Assembly: GCA_029202445.1 (NCBI GenBank)
Contig: CP119321.1
Location: 2,914,001 to 2,978,000, forward strand
Direction of reading: 5' to 3'
Origin: Candidatus Microbacterium phytovorans
Lineage (GTDB): Bacteria; Actinomycetota; Actinomycetes; Actinomycetales; Microbacteriaceae
Length of the DNA stretch: 64,000 nucleotides
Part shown: piece by piece, positions 16,150-24,931 of the stretch
Layout of the letters: each line of letters opens with the position of its first letter
Numbering within the stretch: position 1 is the stretch's first letter
Notes under the pieces: model-generated
What the model was told of the DNA's origin: nothing
Seen by the model: the letters and a program-made list of their open reading frames with translations, nothing else
Databases searched by the model: none
Position numbers and translations under genes: made by a program

Positions 16150-17609
16150 CCGCGGTCGCGGAACGGATGCCGATGACGGCATCCGTCGCGCGGGGTGCGG
16201 GTCGACTGGCGTGGCTGCGTGAACGCGGGATGGGGGCGACGATCCTCGTCGCGGCCATCTCGACGGCCTTCGGCGTCGCGCTCATCAGCGCGACCGGCTA
16301 CATCGGTGCGGCCATGCTCGCCACCCCGACGTACGGCACGTCCGACACGCTCGCGGTGGTCGTCGGCATCCTGGGGATGCTGCTACTGGCCGTCGCCGTG
16401 TACGTCGCGGCGATCGTCACCGCCAACACGTTCGCGACGATCGTCGCCGGGCGCACCCGGCGGATCGCCCTGCTGCGGCTCATCGGTGCTTCGGCGCGGT
16501 CGCAGCGCACGGAGATCGCGTCGCAGGGGTTCATCGTGGGAGCGATCGGCGCGGTGACGGGACTGGTGCTCGGTACGGCGGCGACCGCCGTCGCGATCCC
16601 GATCCTCGGCCGTGCGCTCGGCGGCGATGTCGCCTACGACGTCCTCCAGCCGACCCTCGTCCTACCCGCGGTCGCGGTGACCCTGACCACCTGGGCGGCG
16701 GCGTGGGCGGGCTCGCGGCGCGTCCTCACCGTGACCCCGCTCCAGGCGCTCGGCGGGTCGGTGGAGCAGACGCACGAGGACGTCTCGGCGCACCGAGGCC
16801 GCAACGCGGTCACCGTCGTGCTCGGTGCCCTCGGCATCCTGCTGCTCGTGGGCGGACTGCTGCTGGGGCTGCTGAGCCCCCTCGGCGTCGTGGTCGCCTT
16901 CTTCGGCGGGCTGTTCTCCTTCACGGCGCTCACGCTGGCGGCGGCGGTCATCATGCCCCCGCTCCTGCGCCTGACGGGACGGCTGTTCGGTCGCTCGGCG
17001 ACGGCGAGACTCGCGGCCGAGAACGCCCTCCGCTACCCGGAGCGGTCGAGCCGCATGGCGATCGGCGTCGTCATGGGCGTCGCGCTCGTGACGATGTTCG
17101 CGGTGGCGGCGGAGTCGGCGAAGGCGCTCATCACGGCATCCAGCGGGGGAGAGCCCGACCTCTACTTCTCACAGATGGTCGACTCGTTCGCGGGGGTGAT
17201 GATGGCCCTTGTCGCCGTGAGTGCCGTCATCGCCGCGGTCGGGCTCGTGAACCTGCTCACGATCGGCGTCGTGCAGCGGCGTCGGGAACTCGGACTCCTC
17301 CGGGCCCTCGGGCTGACGGCCCGTCAGGTGCGCAGCATGGTGCTCCTCGAGGCGACGCACGTGACGGTGACGGCGCTCGCCTTCGGGCTCGTGCTGGGCA
17401 CGGCCTACGGGTGGGTGGCGGCGCAGTCGGTGCTCGGGTCGGTGCCGATGCCGCCGCTGTGGCAGGCGCCCACGCTCGTGCTGCCGGCCGTGCCGGTCGG
17501 GCCGACGCTCGTGGTCGTCGCGGCCACCGCGGTGCTGACCCTCATCGCGGCCGTCGTGCCGACGCGGCTCGCGACCCGCGCGACCCCCGTCGAGGTGCTC
17601 GCCGAGTAG
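16146..17609 (+). CDS. FtsX-like permease of an ABC exporter
   Basis: This 487-residue membrane protein appears to contain two FtsX-type units. The first is around residues 30-205, with segments near 30-50, 75-95, 130-155 and 180-200. The second is around 225-485, with segments near 225-245, 250-275, 350-380, 400-425 and 455-480. The helices following ARLAAENALRYPERSSRMAIG are typical of MacB-like permeases. It lacks a large periplasmic domain, as expected for a Gram-positive. Translational coupling to the ATPase gene (ATGA) shows they form one transporter. The gene is the last of the plus-strand group that starts with the histidine kinase. Confidence 0.9.
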   Translation: MTAVAERMPMTASVARGAGRLAWLRERGMGATILVAAISTAFGVALISATGYIGAAMLATPTYGTSDTLAVVVGILGMLLLAVAVYVAAIVTANTFATIVAGRTRRIALLRLIGASARSQRTEIASQGFIVGAIGAVTGLVLGTAATAVAIPILGRALGGDVAYDVLQPTLVLPAVAVTLTTWAAAWAGSRRVLTVTPLQALGGSVEQTHEDVSAHRGRNAVTVVLGALGILLLVGGLLLGLLSPLGVVVAFFGGLFSFTALTLAAAVIMPPLLRLTGRLFGRSATARLAAENALRYPERSSRMAIGVVMGVALVTMFAVAAESAKALITASSGGEPDLYFSQMVDSFAGVMMALVAVSAVIAAVGLVNLLTIGVVQRRRELGLLRALGLTARQVRSMVLLEATHVTVTALAFGLVLGTAYGWVAAQSVLGSVPMPPLWQAPTLVLPAVPVGPTLVVVAATAVLTLIAAVVPTRLATRATPVEVLAE

Positions 17610-17656
17610 GGGCCGGTGCCGCGGCCGCCGCGCGGGGTCGCGTCTGCCGCGTGGCG

Positions 17657-17730
17657 AACTCCTTCGATCCGGGCGAGAACCCGGCCCGCAGCCCCCGGGG
17701 ACGCGGATCGGCGTGTGGATCGAAGGAGTT
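17657..17730. repeat. Palindromic element with 14-bp arms (AACTCC...GGAGTT type)
   Basis: AACTCCTTCGATCC at 17657-17670 is exactly inverted as GGATCGAAGGAGTT at 17717-17730. An inner hairpin CCGGG/CCCGG lies just inside the left arm. The element sits between convergent genes and its right arm overlaps the last two bases of the SRPBCC-like stop region. It could act as a bidirectional terminator. Its ends also resemble the element at 26801-26891, so it may be a dispersed repeat. Confidence 0.6.
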
Positions 17731-18271
17731 AGCCGCGCCGCTCGTCCGAGCCGGGTGCAGCCACGGGGGCCGATTCCGCTTCGGGATCGTGCGCCCAGGT
17801 CGGTGCGAGGCGCCGCAGCCTCAGGGCTCGCCACTGCCAGACGGTCCACAGGACAGGCCACAGGGCGGCGGCGGTCGGTCCGCCGATCACGAGCCGCTCG
17901 CGCCACAGGGTGCGCGTCGGGTCGCCGGGCGCGGCCGACACGGCCATCTGGTGGTCCCACACGTCGAGGGATGCCAGGGGGCCCGTCAGCGGGATACCGC
18001 TGTCGCGGAAGATGCGCACGGGCCCTTCGGCCGTCTCGGTGCGCCGGTCGCTCACATGGATGAGCTGCGCGCCGAGCGGCACGGCGCCGGCGAGCATCAT
18101 CCGCACGGGGACGTCGGTGCCGGGCTCGAGCGAGGTCGGCAGGCCGCCGGATGCCATCGGCTCCAGTTCGAGCAGAGGCCCGTACAGTTCGGCGACGACG
18201 CGGGGAGAGTGCAGCGCCCGCCACGCGGCGTCTGCGTCGCAGTCGAGCACGGTCTTCAGCAGGATGCGCAT
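17729..18271 (-). CDS. Hypothetical protein, SRPBCC-like
   Basis: The 180-residue product starts like a START/SRPBCC ligand-binding protein (MRILLKTVLDCDADAAWRAL, with an amphipathic helix after the first strand). It then continues with alternating strands and an ILxWDHQM-like segment, though I cannot match it to a named family. A hydrophobic stretch (AALWPVLWTVWQWRAL) lies near residues 135-150. The C-terminus is charged. ATG 18271 follows an AAGACT hexamer by five bases. Binding of a hydrophobic ligand is a guess from fold class only. Confidence 0.72.
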   Translation of the reverse strand: MRILLKTVLDCDADAAWRALHSPRVVAELYGPLLELEPMASGGLPTSLEPGTDVPVRMMLAGAVPLGAQLIHVSDRRTETAEGPVRIFRDSGIPLTGPLASLDVWDHQMAVSAAPGDPTRTLWRERLVIGGPTAAALWPVLWTVWQWRALRLRRLAPTWAHDPEAESAPVAAPGSDERRG

Positions 18272-18276
18272 GCCTC

Positions 18277-18282
18277 AGTCTT
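18277..18282 (-). promoter_or_regulatory. Putative -10 of a leaderless promoter (SRPBCC-like gene)
   Basis: AAGACT on the minus strand, five bases before the ATG at 18271. Confidence 0.3.
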
Positions 18283-18312
18283 GCACCGTCCGCGGTCCGG
18301 GGCGGAGGCCCC

Positions 18313-18318
18313 TAGCCT
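18313..18318 (+). promoter_or_regulatory. Putative -10 of a leaderless promoter (comB-like gene)
   Basis: TAGCCT ends six bases before the GTG at 18325. Confidence 0.5.
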
Positions 18319-18324
18319 GGGACG

Positions 18325-18963
18325 GTGAGCTCCCCCTTCGACCAGTCCCGCTATCAGGTCCGCTTCGAGTGGGGCGCCGCCGGACTCGACCGGCTCGCCC
18401 CTGCCGACGTCGTCGTGGTGGTCGACGTGCTGCGTTTCAGCACCACGGTCGCCGACCGCGTCGGCGCCGGCGAGTCGGTGCCGTTCGACGGAGCCGCGCA
18501 CGCGGTGTCGCTGAACGGCGCGGCGGTCGCCGCTCACGCCGCGGCCGCGGGCGCGACGGTGTTCCTCGGGTGCTTGCGCAATGCGGCGGCGACGGCGCGC
18601 GCTGTCCTCGCGGAGCAGGTGCGGCGCGGGGGACGTACGAGCATCGCCGTGATCGCCGCCGGCGAGCTCGCTTCCCGAGATGCCGATGCCGCGTTGCGGT
18701 TCGCGGTCGAGGACCAGTTGGGGGCGGGAGCCGTCGTCGACGCCCTCGGAGCGCTGGGCGTCGATCACACCTCTCCGGAAGCGGCGGCGGCGTGCGAGTC
18801 GTTCCGAGGCCTCCGCGGCGCCGTGCGTCATCTGCTGACGGCGTCGGGGTCGGGTCAGGAGCTCCTCGACCGCGAAGCCCGCGACGAGGTGCTGCATGCG
18901 GCGCAGACGGATGCGGTCGCCGTCGCCGTCGCGCTGCGCGACGGCACCTTCACCGCCGCCTGA
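18325..18963 (+). CDS. 2-phosphosulfolactate phosphatase family protein (ComB-like)
   Basis: The 212-residue protein matches the ComB family by its VVVVVDVLRFSTT motif near residues 29-41 and the Asn/Arg stretch GCLRNAAATARAV near 73-85. ComB removes phosphate from 2-phosphosulfolactate, a step in coenzyme M synthesis in archaea. Bacterial homologues occur without the rest of that pathway, and no comA or comC-like gene is in this window. The physiological substrate here is therefore uncertain. The start is GTG, six bases after TAGCCT. Confidence 0.85.
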   Translation: MSSPFDQSRYQVRFEWGAAGLDRLAPADVVVVVDVLRFSTTVADRVGAGESVPFDGAAHAVSLNGAAVAAHAAAAGATVFLGCLRNAAATARAVLAEQVRRGGRTSIAVIAAGELASRDADAALRFAVEDQLGAGAVVDALGALGVDHTSPEAAAACESFRGLRGAVRHLLTASGSGQELLDREARDEVLHAAQTDAVAVAVALRDGTFTAA

Positions 18964-18994
18964 CCCCCGCCCGCGCCCCGTTCCCCCGGTCCCC

Positions 18995-19032
18995 CGGTCG
19001 TTGAGCGAGGCGCGCAGCGCCGAGTCGAAACG
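18995..19032. repeat. 38-bp palindromic repeat, GTTGAGCGAG type
   Basis: It starts CGGTCGTTGAGCGAG and ends GAGTCGAAACG, with an internal GCGC-rich hairpin. The same outer sequence is found twice, inverted, at 58585-58660. Here it lies between convergent genes, where it may act as a transcription terminator. Confidence 0.65.
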
Positions 19033-19049
19033 CCGAGTCCCGCCCCCGG

Positions 19050-19538
19050 TCAACGGGGAGTCATGGCCGCGACCCGCGTGGCTCGCGTGATCTCGCGTCG
19101 TGTCCAGGAGAAGAGGTAGCGGTCGTCGAAGCGCGGCGAGCACTTCGCGCACGAGGTCGGGCGGGAGGCGCGGCGGTGGCGGTACGCGACGTGTCCGGCC
19201 GGGCATACCCCGACCCATGGGGCGAGCTCGGTCGCCGTCTCGCCGCGGTGGGTGACGCCGCCGGTGTAGCCGATGGCGCGCGCCGCCCGCTTCCAAGCGA
19301 CGCCGTGGCCCGCGCGGGCACCCGCGAGCGCGTGCGCGATCTCGTGCAGGATCGTCTGCCGGTTGGTCTCGGCGTCGTAGCGCGCCGAGAGGTACCGCGA
19401 CAGTGTGATGCGCTGGCGCGTGTAGTCGCAGGCACCGGCGCGGCGCTTGGCGTTGTCGAACGCGAACGTCCACGACGCATCGAGGTGCGCCGACATGAGC
19501 GCTTCCGCGTCGCGACGGACGTCGAGCAGATCGGTCAT
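19050..19538 (-). CDS. SprT-like zinc metalloprotease domain protein
   Basis: The 162-residue protein carries the SprT motif HEIAH (His65, Glu66, His69) followed by the GHGVAWKRAARAIG segment usual in the family. The C-terminal third contains CPAGH and CAKC motifs that likely form a zinc ribbon. SprT-domain proteins relate to Spartan proteases that cut DNA-bound proteins; the bacterial members are poorly known. ATG 19538 lies six bases after TACACT on the minus strand. The neighbouring minus-strand TPR-like gene ends 30 bases upstream. Confidence 0.85.
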   Translation of the reverse strand: MTDLLDVRRDAEALMSAHLDASWTFAFDNAKRRAGACDYTRQRITLSRYLSARYDAETNRQTILHEIAHALAGARAGHGVAWKRAARAIGYTGGVTHRGETATELAPWVGVCPAGHVAYRHRRASRPTSCAKCSPRFDDRYLFSWTRREITRATRVAAMTPR

Positions 19539-19544
19539 GCGGGC

Positions 19545-19550
19545 AGTGTA
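19545..19550 (-). promoter_or_regulatory. Putative -10 of a leaderless promoter (SprT-like gene)
   Basis: TACACT on the minus strand, six bases before the ATG at 19538. Confidence 0.45.
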
Positions 19551-19567
19551 CGTCGGGCCGCGGACAC

Positions 19568-20089
19568 TCAGGATGCGACGGCGGTGCGGCGCCGGTCGGC
19601 GGCCTCGATCGCGAGCAGCGTCGACTCCAGCTGCTCTTCCGGCGCGCCCGATTCCTGACGCAGGAAGAGCGCGCGCTTGAAGTCGGCGCGTGCGCCGGCG
19701 AAGTCTCCGGCGTCGTAGTGCACTTTGCCGCGGTGCTGGTAGGCGAACGCCGCCAGCGCCGCCCAGCGCTGGCCTTCGGCCTCCTCGGCGCACGTCGTGA
19801 GCTCTTGCACGGCGGCGGCGTAGGCACCGCGGAACTGCATGACGGTCGCGTGCAGGATGCGGGCGCGCAGCAGGTCCTTGCGGGTGCCGCCCATGCGGGC
19901 GACGCGCACCGACTGCTCCGAGACGACGAGAGCGTCCTCGAGCCGGTCGAGCACCTTCAGGAGCCACACTCGCTCCAGCAGCGCGGGAAGGCTCCGCTGA
20001 TCGCCGAGTTCGCTCAGGCGCTCCTTGCAGCGACGCGGGTCGACCTTCTCGCGCAGCGTGTCCGGGTCGTATCCGAGGATGTAGCTCAC
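19568..20089 (-). CDS. TPR-like helical repeat protein
   Basis: I do not recognise a named family. The 173-residue product consists of helical hairpins with TPR-like spacing (for example ALVVSEQSVRVAR, RGAYAAAVQELTTCAEEA and AYQHRGKVHYDAGDFAGARA), pointing to a protein-binding scaffold. GTG 20089 is chosen as start because GGAGGGAGA lies a few bases upstream. Upstream in-frame codons to 20221 would overlap the spermidine synthase-like gene and encode low-complexity Arg/Pro sequence. It lies 79 bases after that gene on the same strand and is probably cotranscribed. Confidence 0.75.
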   Translation of the reverse strand: MSYILGYDPDTLREKVDPRRCKERLSELGDQRSLPALLERVWLLKVLDRLEDALVVSEQSVRVARMGGTRKDLLRARILHATVMQFRGAYAAAVQELTTCAEEAEGQRWAALAAFAYQHRGKVHYDAGDFAGARADFKRALFLRQESGAPEEQLESTLLAIEAADRRRTAVAS

Positions 20090-20168
20090 CGTGTCTCCCT
20101 CCGATGCCGCGCGGTTCGCCCCTCCAGTCTCACCCGTCACTCGGCGAACATCGCGAGGGCGCGCCGGA

Positions 20169-21032
20169 TCACCGATCGAAGACGGATGCCGCGGGCTTCG
20201 GCGACGCCTCGGCATCCGCATCGACGCTCACCCGGGCCCCGCGCGCGAACTCGTCGAGCTCCGCTCCCTGCGCCACCTTCGCGGGGTGCGGCCCGGCCGC
20301 CATGAGGCGCGGGAGCCAGGTGGTCGGCAGCGGTGCGGCGGAGGCCGCGACGACGAGATTGCCGAAGCGTCGCCCCTTGAGGGTCTGCACCTCGGCGAGC
20401 ACGACGACGTGCTCGAGCACGGCGCGCACCGTCGCCACCTGACGGCGCGCGAACGCCAAACCCGCGCCGTCGGCGACGTTCACGAGCAGCACGCCGGTCG
20501 GGACGAGGAGGCTCGCCAGCGTGCGGTAGTACTCGACAGTCGTGAGGTGGGCGGGTGTCTGTGCGCCGGCGAACACGTCGGAGACGACGAGGTCGGCGGC
20601 ACCCCGCAGTCCGGCCGGAAGTCGTCCGGCGACGTCGCGGGCGTCGCCGATCCGCACCCGCAGCTGGGCGCCGCGGGGGAGGGGGAGGTTCTCCCGCACC
20701 AGATCGACGAGCGCCTGCTCGAGCTCGATCACCTGCTGGCGCGAACCGGGCCGGGTGTGCTCGACGTAGCGGGGGAGCGTCAGGGCGCCCGCACCCAGGT
20801 GGACGGCGGTCAGCGGCTGCCCCGGCATCCGCAGCAGGTCGATGACGGCTGCCATGCGGGCGATGTACTCGAAGTGCAGATGGGTGGGGTCGTCGAGGTC
20901 GACGTGGGACTGCGGCGTGCCGTCGACGTCGAGCTCCCACCCGCCGGCGAACCGGCTGGGCACGACGCGTGCGAGCGTTCCGTCGGACAGGCGCGCCGAG
21001 GGTCCCGCCTCCTCGATCCGTGCCCGCGCCAT
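20169..21032 (-). CDS. Spermidine synthase-like methyltransferase-fold protein
   Basis: The 287-residue protein has the Rossmann fold of aminopropyltransferases. HLGAGALTLPRYV near residues 76-90 corresponds to the nucleotide-binding loop, QVIELEQALVDLVRE to the acidic strand-loop region, and DLVVSDVF to the catalytic-region strand near 150. It is short and lacks part of the N-terminal beta domain of true spermidine synthases. A polyamine role is therefore uncertain; actinobacterial spermidine synthase-like proteins are often unassigned. ATG 21032 follows TACCGT by six bases on the minus strand. Confidence 0.82.
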   Translation of the reverse strand: MARARIEEAGPSARLSDGTLARVVPSRFAGGWELDVDGTPQSHVDLDDPTHLHFEYIARMAAVIDLLRMPGQPLTAVHLGAGALTLPRYVEHTRPGSRQQVIELEQALVDLVRENLPLPRGAQLRVRIGDARDVAGRLPAGLRGAADLVVSDVFAGAQTPAHLTTVEYYRTLASLLVPTGVLLVNVADGAGLAFARRQVATVRAVLEHVVVLAEVQTLKGRRFGNLVVAASAAPLPTTWLPRLMAAGPHPAKVAQGAELDEFARGARVSVDADAEASPKPAASVFDR

Positions 21033-21038
21033 GCCTCC

Positions 21039-21044
21039 ACGGTA
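21039..21044 (-). promoter_or_regulatory. Putative -10 of a leaderless promoter (spermidine synthase-like gene)
   Basis: TACCGT on the minus strand, six bases before the ATG at 21032. Confidence 0.45.
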
Positions 21045-21174
21045 GCCCGGACGACGAAACAGGATCGAGACAAAGGTGTAACCGTTGCTCAGCCGGTTCA
21101 CAGGTAGCGTCGATCGCATCCCCGGCGGCGCATGCCCGCGCCCCATGCCGGGCTCGTACAACGGAAGGTCCACA

Positions 21175-22839
21175 ATGCTCTTCACTTCGAGAAGGCGTGC
21201 GCTGGCCGCCGTCACGGCGGTCGCCATCAGCGGCCTCGTGCTGACGGCCTGCAGCAGCCAGCGTGGTCAGGAGGAGTCGGAGGCTCCCAGCGACGTCGAC
21301 ACGACGTTCGTGTTCGGCGCGTCCGGCGACCCGTCGAGCCTCGACCCCGCGTTCGCCAGCGACGGCGAGTCGTTCCGCATCTCGCGCCAGATCTTCGAGG
21401 GTCTCGTCGGCGTCGAGCCGGGTACCGCCGACCCGGCACCGCTCCTGGCGGAGTCGTGGGAGCAGTCCGAAGACGGACTGTCCTACACGTTCCAGCTCAA
21501 GGAGGGCGTGACGTTCCACGACGGCAGCGCCTTCAACGGCGACGCGGTGTGCTTCAACTTCGACCGGCAGAACAACTTCACGGGCGTCGCTCAGAGCGCG
21601 AGCATGTCGTACTACTGGGGTGCTCTCATGCGCGGCTACGCCGACACCGGCACCTCCATCTACGCCGGGTGCGAGGCCACGAGCGACACCGAGGTGGTCA
21701 TCTCGCTGACGCAGCCGTTCGCCGGCTTCATCCCCGCCCTGTCCCTTCCCGCGTTCGCGATCCAGAGCCCGACGGCGCTGGAGGAGTACAACGCCGACGA
21801 GGTCGGCGGCACCGAGGAGGCTCCGACGCAGAGCGAGTACGCGACCGGTCACCCGACCGGCACCGGCCCGTTCAAGTTCGACTCGTGGGAGCCGGGCGCC
21901 GAGGCCACCGTCTCGGTGTACGACGACTACTGGGGCGAGCAGGGCCAGGTCGAGAAGGTCATCTTCAAGGTGATCGGCGACACCACCGCCCGTCGTCAGG
22001 CGCTCGAGTCGGGCTCCATCGACGGCTTCGACCTCGTAGCTCCCGCCGACCTCGGCGCGCTCGAGGATGCCGGCTTCAACCTGGTCAACCGTGCGCCGTT
22101 CAACGTCCTCTACCTCGCCTTCAACCAGGCCGCCGAGGGGCTCGACGACATCAAGGTGCGCCAGGCGCTGACGCAGGCGATCGACAAGGACGCGCTCATC
22201 TCGCAGGTGCTGCCGGAGGGCACGGTCGCGGCGACGCAGTTCATGCCCGACTCGGTCATCGGCTGGAACCCCGACGTCACGACGTACGACTACGACCCGG
22301 AGGCCGCCAAGGCGCTCCTGGCCGAGGCCGGCTACGACGAGTCCAACCCGCTCGAGATCCTCTTCAACTACCCCGTGAACATCTCGCGTCCGTACATGCC
22401 CAACCCCGAGCAGATCTTCGCGAACCTGCAGAGCCAGCTCGAGGCGGTCGGCGTGAAGATCACAGCCGAGTCCAACGAGTGGGGCGAGTACCTCGACCGG
22501 ATGCAGGGCGGATCCGACCACGGCATCCACCTGCTCGGCTGGACGGGTGACTACAACGATCCGGACAACTTCGTGGGCGTCTTCTTCGGCGCCGAGACGA
22601 ACGAGTGGGGCTTCGACAACCCGGAGCTGTTCTCGGCGCTCACCGAGGCCCGTGGCCTCAAGACCGAAGAGGAGCAGGTTCCGGCCTACGAGGCGATCAA
22701 CGAGCAGATCGCCCAGTTCATCCCGGGCGTGCCGCTGGCCCACCCCGTGCCCACGCTCGCGTTCGACGCGCGCGTCACGGAGTACCCCGCCAGCCCCGTC
22801 CAGGACGAGGTGTACAACATGATCGTGCTGTCCGAGTAA
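21175..22839 (+). CDS. Dipeptide/oligopeptide ABC transporter substrate-binding lipoprotein
   Basis: This 554-residue solute-binding protein belongs to the SBP_bac_5 (DppA/OppA) family. It has a lipoprotein signal peptide with lipobox LTAC (Cys26). It would be anchored to the outer face of the membrane and deliver peptides to the permeases encoded just downstream. Typical family parts are GDPSSLDPAFASDGES near residue 53, TFHDGSAFNGDAVCFNFDR near 118 and the ALTQAIDKDALI block near 335. ATG 21175 has a GGAAGG site upstream; in-frame codons to 21085 would destroy the signal peptide. A strong hairpin follows the stop. Confidence 0.93.
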   Translation: MLFTSRRRALAAVTAVAISGLVLTACSSQRGQEESEAPSDVDTTFVFGASGDPSSLDPAFASDGESFRISRQIFEGLVGVEPGTADPAPLLAESWEQSEDGLSYTFQLKEGVTFHDGSAFNGDAVCFNFDRQNNFTGVAQSASMSYYWGALMRGYADTGTSIYAGCEATSDTEVVISLTQPFAGFIPALSLPAFAIQSPTALEEYNADEVGGTEEAPTQSEYATGHPTGTGPFKFDSWEPGAEATVSVYDDYWGEQGQVEKVIFKVIGDTTARRQALESGSIDGFDLVAPADLGALEDAGFNLVNRAPFNVLYLAFNQAAEGLDDIKVRQALTQAIDKDALISQVLPEGTVAATQFMPDSVIGWNPDVTTYDYDPEAAKALLAEAGYDESNPLEILFNYPVNISRPYMPNPEQIFANLQSQLEAVGVKITAESNEWGEYLDRMQGGSDHGIHLLGWTGDYNDPDNFVGVFFGAETNEWGFDNPELFSALTEARGLKTEEEQVPAYEAINEQIAQFIPGVPLAHPVPTLAFDARVTEYPASPVQDEVYNMIVLSE

Positions 22840-22852
22840 GACGGCCCGAACG

Positions 22853-22891
22853 GCGGATGCCGCGACCGGCGCACCCGGTCGCGGCATCCGC
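22853..22891 (+). terminator. 17-bp perfect hairpin between the binding-protein and permease genes
   Basis: The arms 22853-22869 and 22875-22891 are perfectly complementary, with a five-base loop and a GGATGCC/GGCATCC core. No T-tract follows. In importer operons such hairpins commonly stop part of the transcription or protect the mRNA, so that more binding protein than permease is made. Confidence 0.6.
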
Positions 22892-22923
22892 GTCACCTCC
22901 CCACCCCACTGGAGTCGCATCCC

Positions 22924-23928
22924 GTGCTACGCACCATCGGTCGGCGCATCCTGCTGCTGATCCCCACTCTTCTCGGGCTCACGATCCTGCTGTTCTTCTG
23001 GGTCCGCGCCCTGCCCGGCGGTCCCGCCGTCGCCCTCCTCGGTGAGCGGGCGACTCCGGAGGCGGTCGCCGAGATCAATCGGCTCTACGGCTTCGACCGG
23101 CCCCTCATCGAGCAGTACGTGACGTGGCTCGGACGGTTGCTGCAGGGCGACTTCGGCAGCTCGATCCAGACCGGCCGTCCCGTCATCGAAGAGTTCGCCC
23201 GCCGCTTCCCCGCGACGATCGAACTGTCGGTCGCGGCCATGATCATCGCCGTCGGCGTCGGCATCCCGCTCGGCTACTGGGCCGCGCGGCGCCACGGGAA
23301 GTGGAGCGACCACTCGGCGGTCGCCCTCAGCCTCGTCGGCATCACGATCCCCGTCTTCTTCCTCGCGTTCATCCTCAAGTACGTCTTCGCCGTGCAGCTC
23401 GGCTGGCTGCCGTCCGACGGTCGCCAGGACGCCCGCATCGACGCGACGCACTACACGAACTTCTACGTGCTCGACGGGCTCCTCACCGGGGAGTTCGACG
23501 CGGCCTGGGATGCCGTGCTCCACCTGATCCTCCCGGCGATCGCCCTCGGGACGATCCCGTTGGCGATCATCGTCCGCATCACACGGGCGTCGGTGCTGGA
23601 GGTGCAGAACGCCGACTACGTGCGTACGGGCATGGCGAAGGGCATCTCGCGGCAGACGCTGCGGGGCCGGTTCATCCTCCGCAACGCGATGCTCCCCGTC
23701 GTGACGACCATCGGTCTGCAGACGGGACTCCTCATCTCCGGCGCGGTCCTCACCGAGACGGTGTTCGCCTTCCCCGGTATCGGATCGTTCCTCGCGCGCG
23801 CCATCTTCACGAGGGACTTCCCCGTGCTTCAGGGGTTCATCCTCTTCATCGCCGTGCTGTACGCGCTCATCAACCTGCTGGTCGACGTCTCCTACAGCGT
23901 CATCGACCCGAGAGTGAGGGTCCAATGA
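22924..23928 (+). CDS. Peptide ABC transporter permease (DppB-like)
   Basis: The 334-residue protein has six hydrophobic segments, the first at about residues 9-30. The binding-protein-dependent transport signature occurs near residues 235-255 (NADYVRTGMAKGISRQTL; the EAA loop that docks on the ATPase). The length and the N-terminal LLLIPTLLGLTILLFF segment match DppB/OppB. The start is GTG at 22924, 84 bases after the binding-protein gene, with the hairpin between. Its stop overlaps the DppC-like gene by four bases (ATGA). Confidence 0.93.
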   Translation: MLRTIGRRILLLIPTLLGLTILLFFWVRALPGGPAVALLGERATPEAVAEINRLYGFDRPLIEQYVTWLGRLLQGDFGSSIQTGRPVIEEFARRFPATIELSVAAMIIAVGVGIPLGYWAARRHGKWSDHSAVALSLVGITIPVFFLAFILKYVFAVQLGWLPSDGRQDARIDATHYTNFYVLDGLLTGEFDAAWDAVLHLILPAIALGTIPLAIIVRITRASVLEVQNADYVRTGMAKGISRQTLRGRFILRNAMLPVVTTIGLQTGLLISGAVLTETVFAFPGIGSFLARAIFTRDFPVLQGFILFIAVLYALINLLVDVSYSVIDPRVRVQ

Positions 23929-24878
23929 CTTCCGCGATCCTCCCGCCCGCGCCGGGCGGCGGCCCCGCCGACGACGCCGCCGAGCGTCAGGTGCTGAACA
24001 CGCAGACCAAGGGCGGATTCTGGCGCGACGTCTTCGCGCGGCTGCGCCACAACCCGTCCGCGTGGGTCGGCGCCGTCATCGTGCTGCTGTTCCTGCTCGT
24101 GGCCGCTCTCGCGCCGCTGCTGGCGCCGTTCGGGCCGACCGAGCTCCCCGGCCAGCGATACATCACGCCGACGCACATCCCCGGCCCCGGTGAGATCGCC
24201 GAGTTCCCGCTGGGGCTCGACCGGTTCGGCGGCGACGTGCTGTCGAAGCTCATCTGGGGCGCCCAGGCGTCCCTCATGATCGGTGTGATCTCCACGGCTC
24301 TCGGCCTCCTCGGAGGGATGATCCTGGGGCTCCTCTCGGGCATGTTCGGCGGGTGGGTCGACAACGTCATCATGCGCTTCGTCGACATCCTGCTCTCGGT
24401 GCCGAACCTGCTGCTGGCGGTGTCGATCGCCGCGATCCTCGGGCAGTCCCAGACGGCCGTCATGATCGCCATCGGTGCCTCGCAGGTGCCGGTGTTCGCG
24501 CGCCTGCTTCGTGCGTCGATGCTGCAGCAGCGATCGGCGGACTACGTGCTGTCGGCGCAGACCCTCGGCCTCGGCCGCGGCACCATCACGATGAGTCACG
24601 TGCTGCCGAACTCGGTCGGACCGGTCATCGTGCAGGGCACCCTGTCGCTGGCGACAGCCGTCATCGATGCGGCGGCGCTGTCGTTCCTCGGCCTCGGCGG
24701 CGGCCTTCCGCAGACCGCCGAGTGGGGACGCATGCTCACCTACGCGCAGGCGGAACTGGCGATCGCCCCGTGGCTCGCGTTCCTTCCCGGCATCTGCATC
24801 TCGGTCACCGCACTGGGCTTCACGCTGCTCGGCGAGGCGCTCCGCGAGGCCATGGACCCTCGCACCCGCGCGCGCTGA
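23925..24878 (+). CDS. Peptide ABC transporter permease (DppC-like)
   Basis: The 317-residue partner permease has an N-terminal cytoplasmic tail with a basic helix. A first membrane segment follows at about residues 48-70, an outer loop with the GLDRFGGDVLSKLIWG motif near 100-116, and then five further segments. The EAA loop is near residue 200 (SADYVLSAQTLGLGRGTI). It is translationally coupled to the DppB-like gene and ends the plus-strand operon. The ATPase expected next is instead encoded on the opposite strand, 53 bases away. Confidence 0.93.
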   Translation: MTSAILPPAPGGGPADDAAERQVLNTQTKGGFWRDVFARLRHNPSAWVGAVIVLLFLLVAALAPLLAPFGPTELPGQRYITPTHIPGPGEIAEFPLGLDRFGGDVLSKLIWGAQASLMIGVISTALGLLGGMILGLLSGMFGGWVDNVIMRFVDILLSVPNLLLAVSIAAILGQSQTAVMIAIGASQVPVFARLLRASMLQQRSADYVLSAQTLGLGRGTITMSHVLPNSVGPVIVQGTLSLATAVIDAAALSFLGLGGGLPQTAEWGRMLTYAQAELAIAPWLAFLPGICISVTALGFTLLGEALREAMDPRTRAR

Positions 24879-24931
24879 CCGGCATCCGCCCGCATCTCGC
24901 GGCGTGACGGTGTCGGCTGCGACCTGGCGCG

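Noticed and set aside
20137..22920. A 927-codon minus-strand frame across the peptide-binding protein and its neighbours
   Set aside because: It overlaps three well-supported genes and shows no recognisable motif or ribosome binding site.
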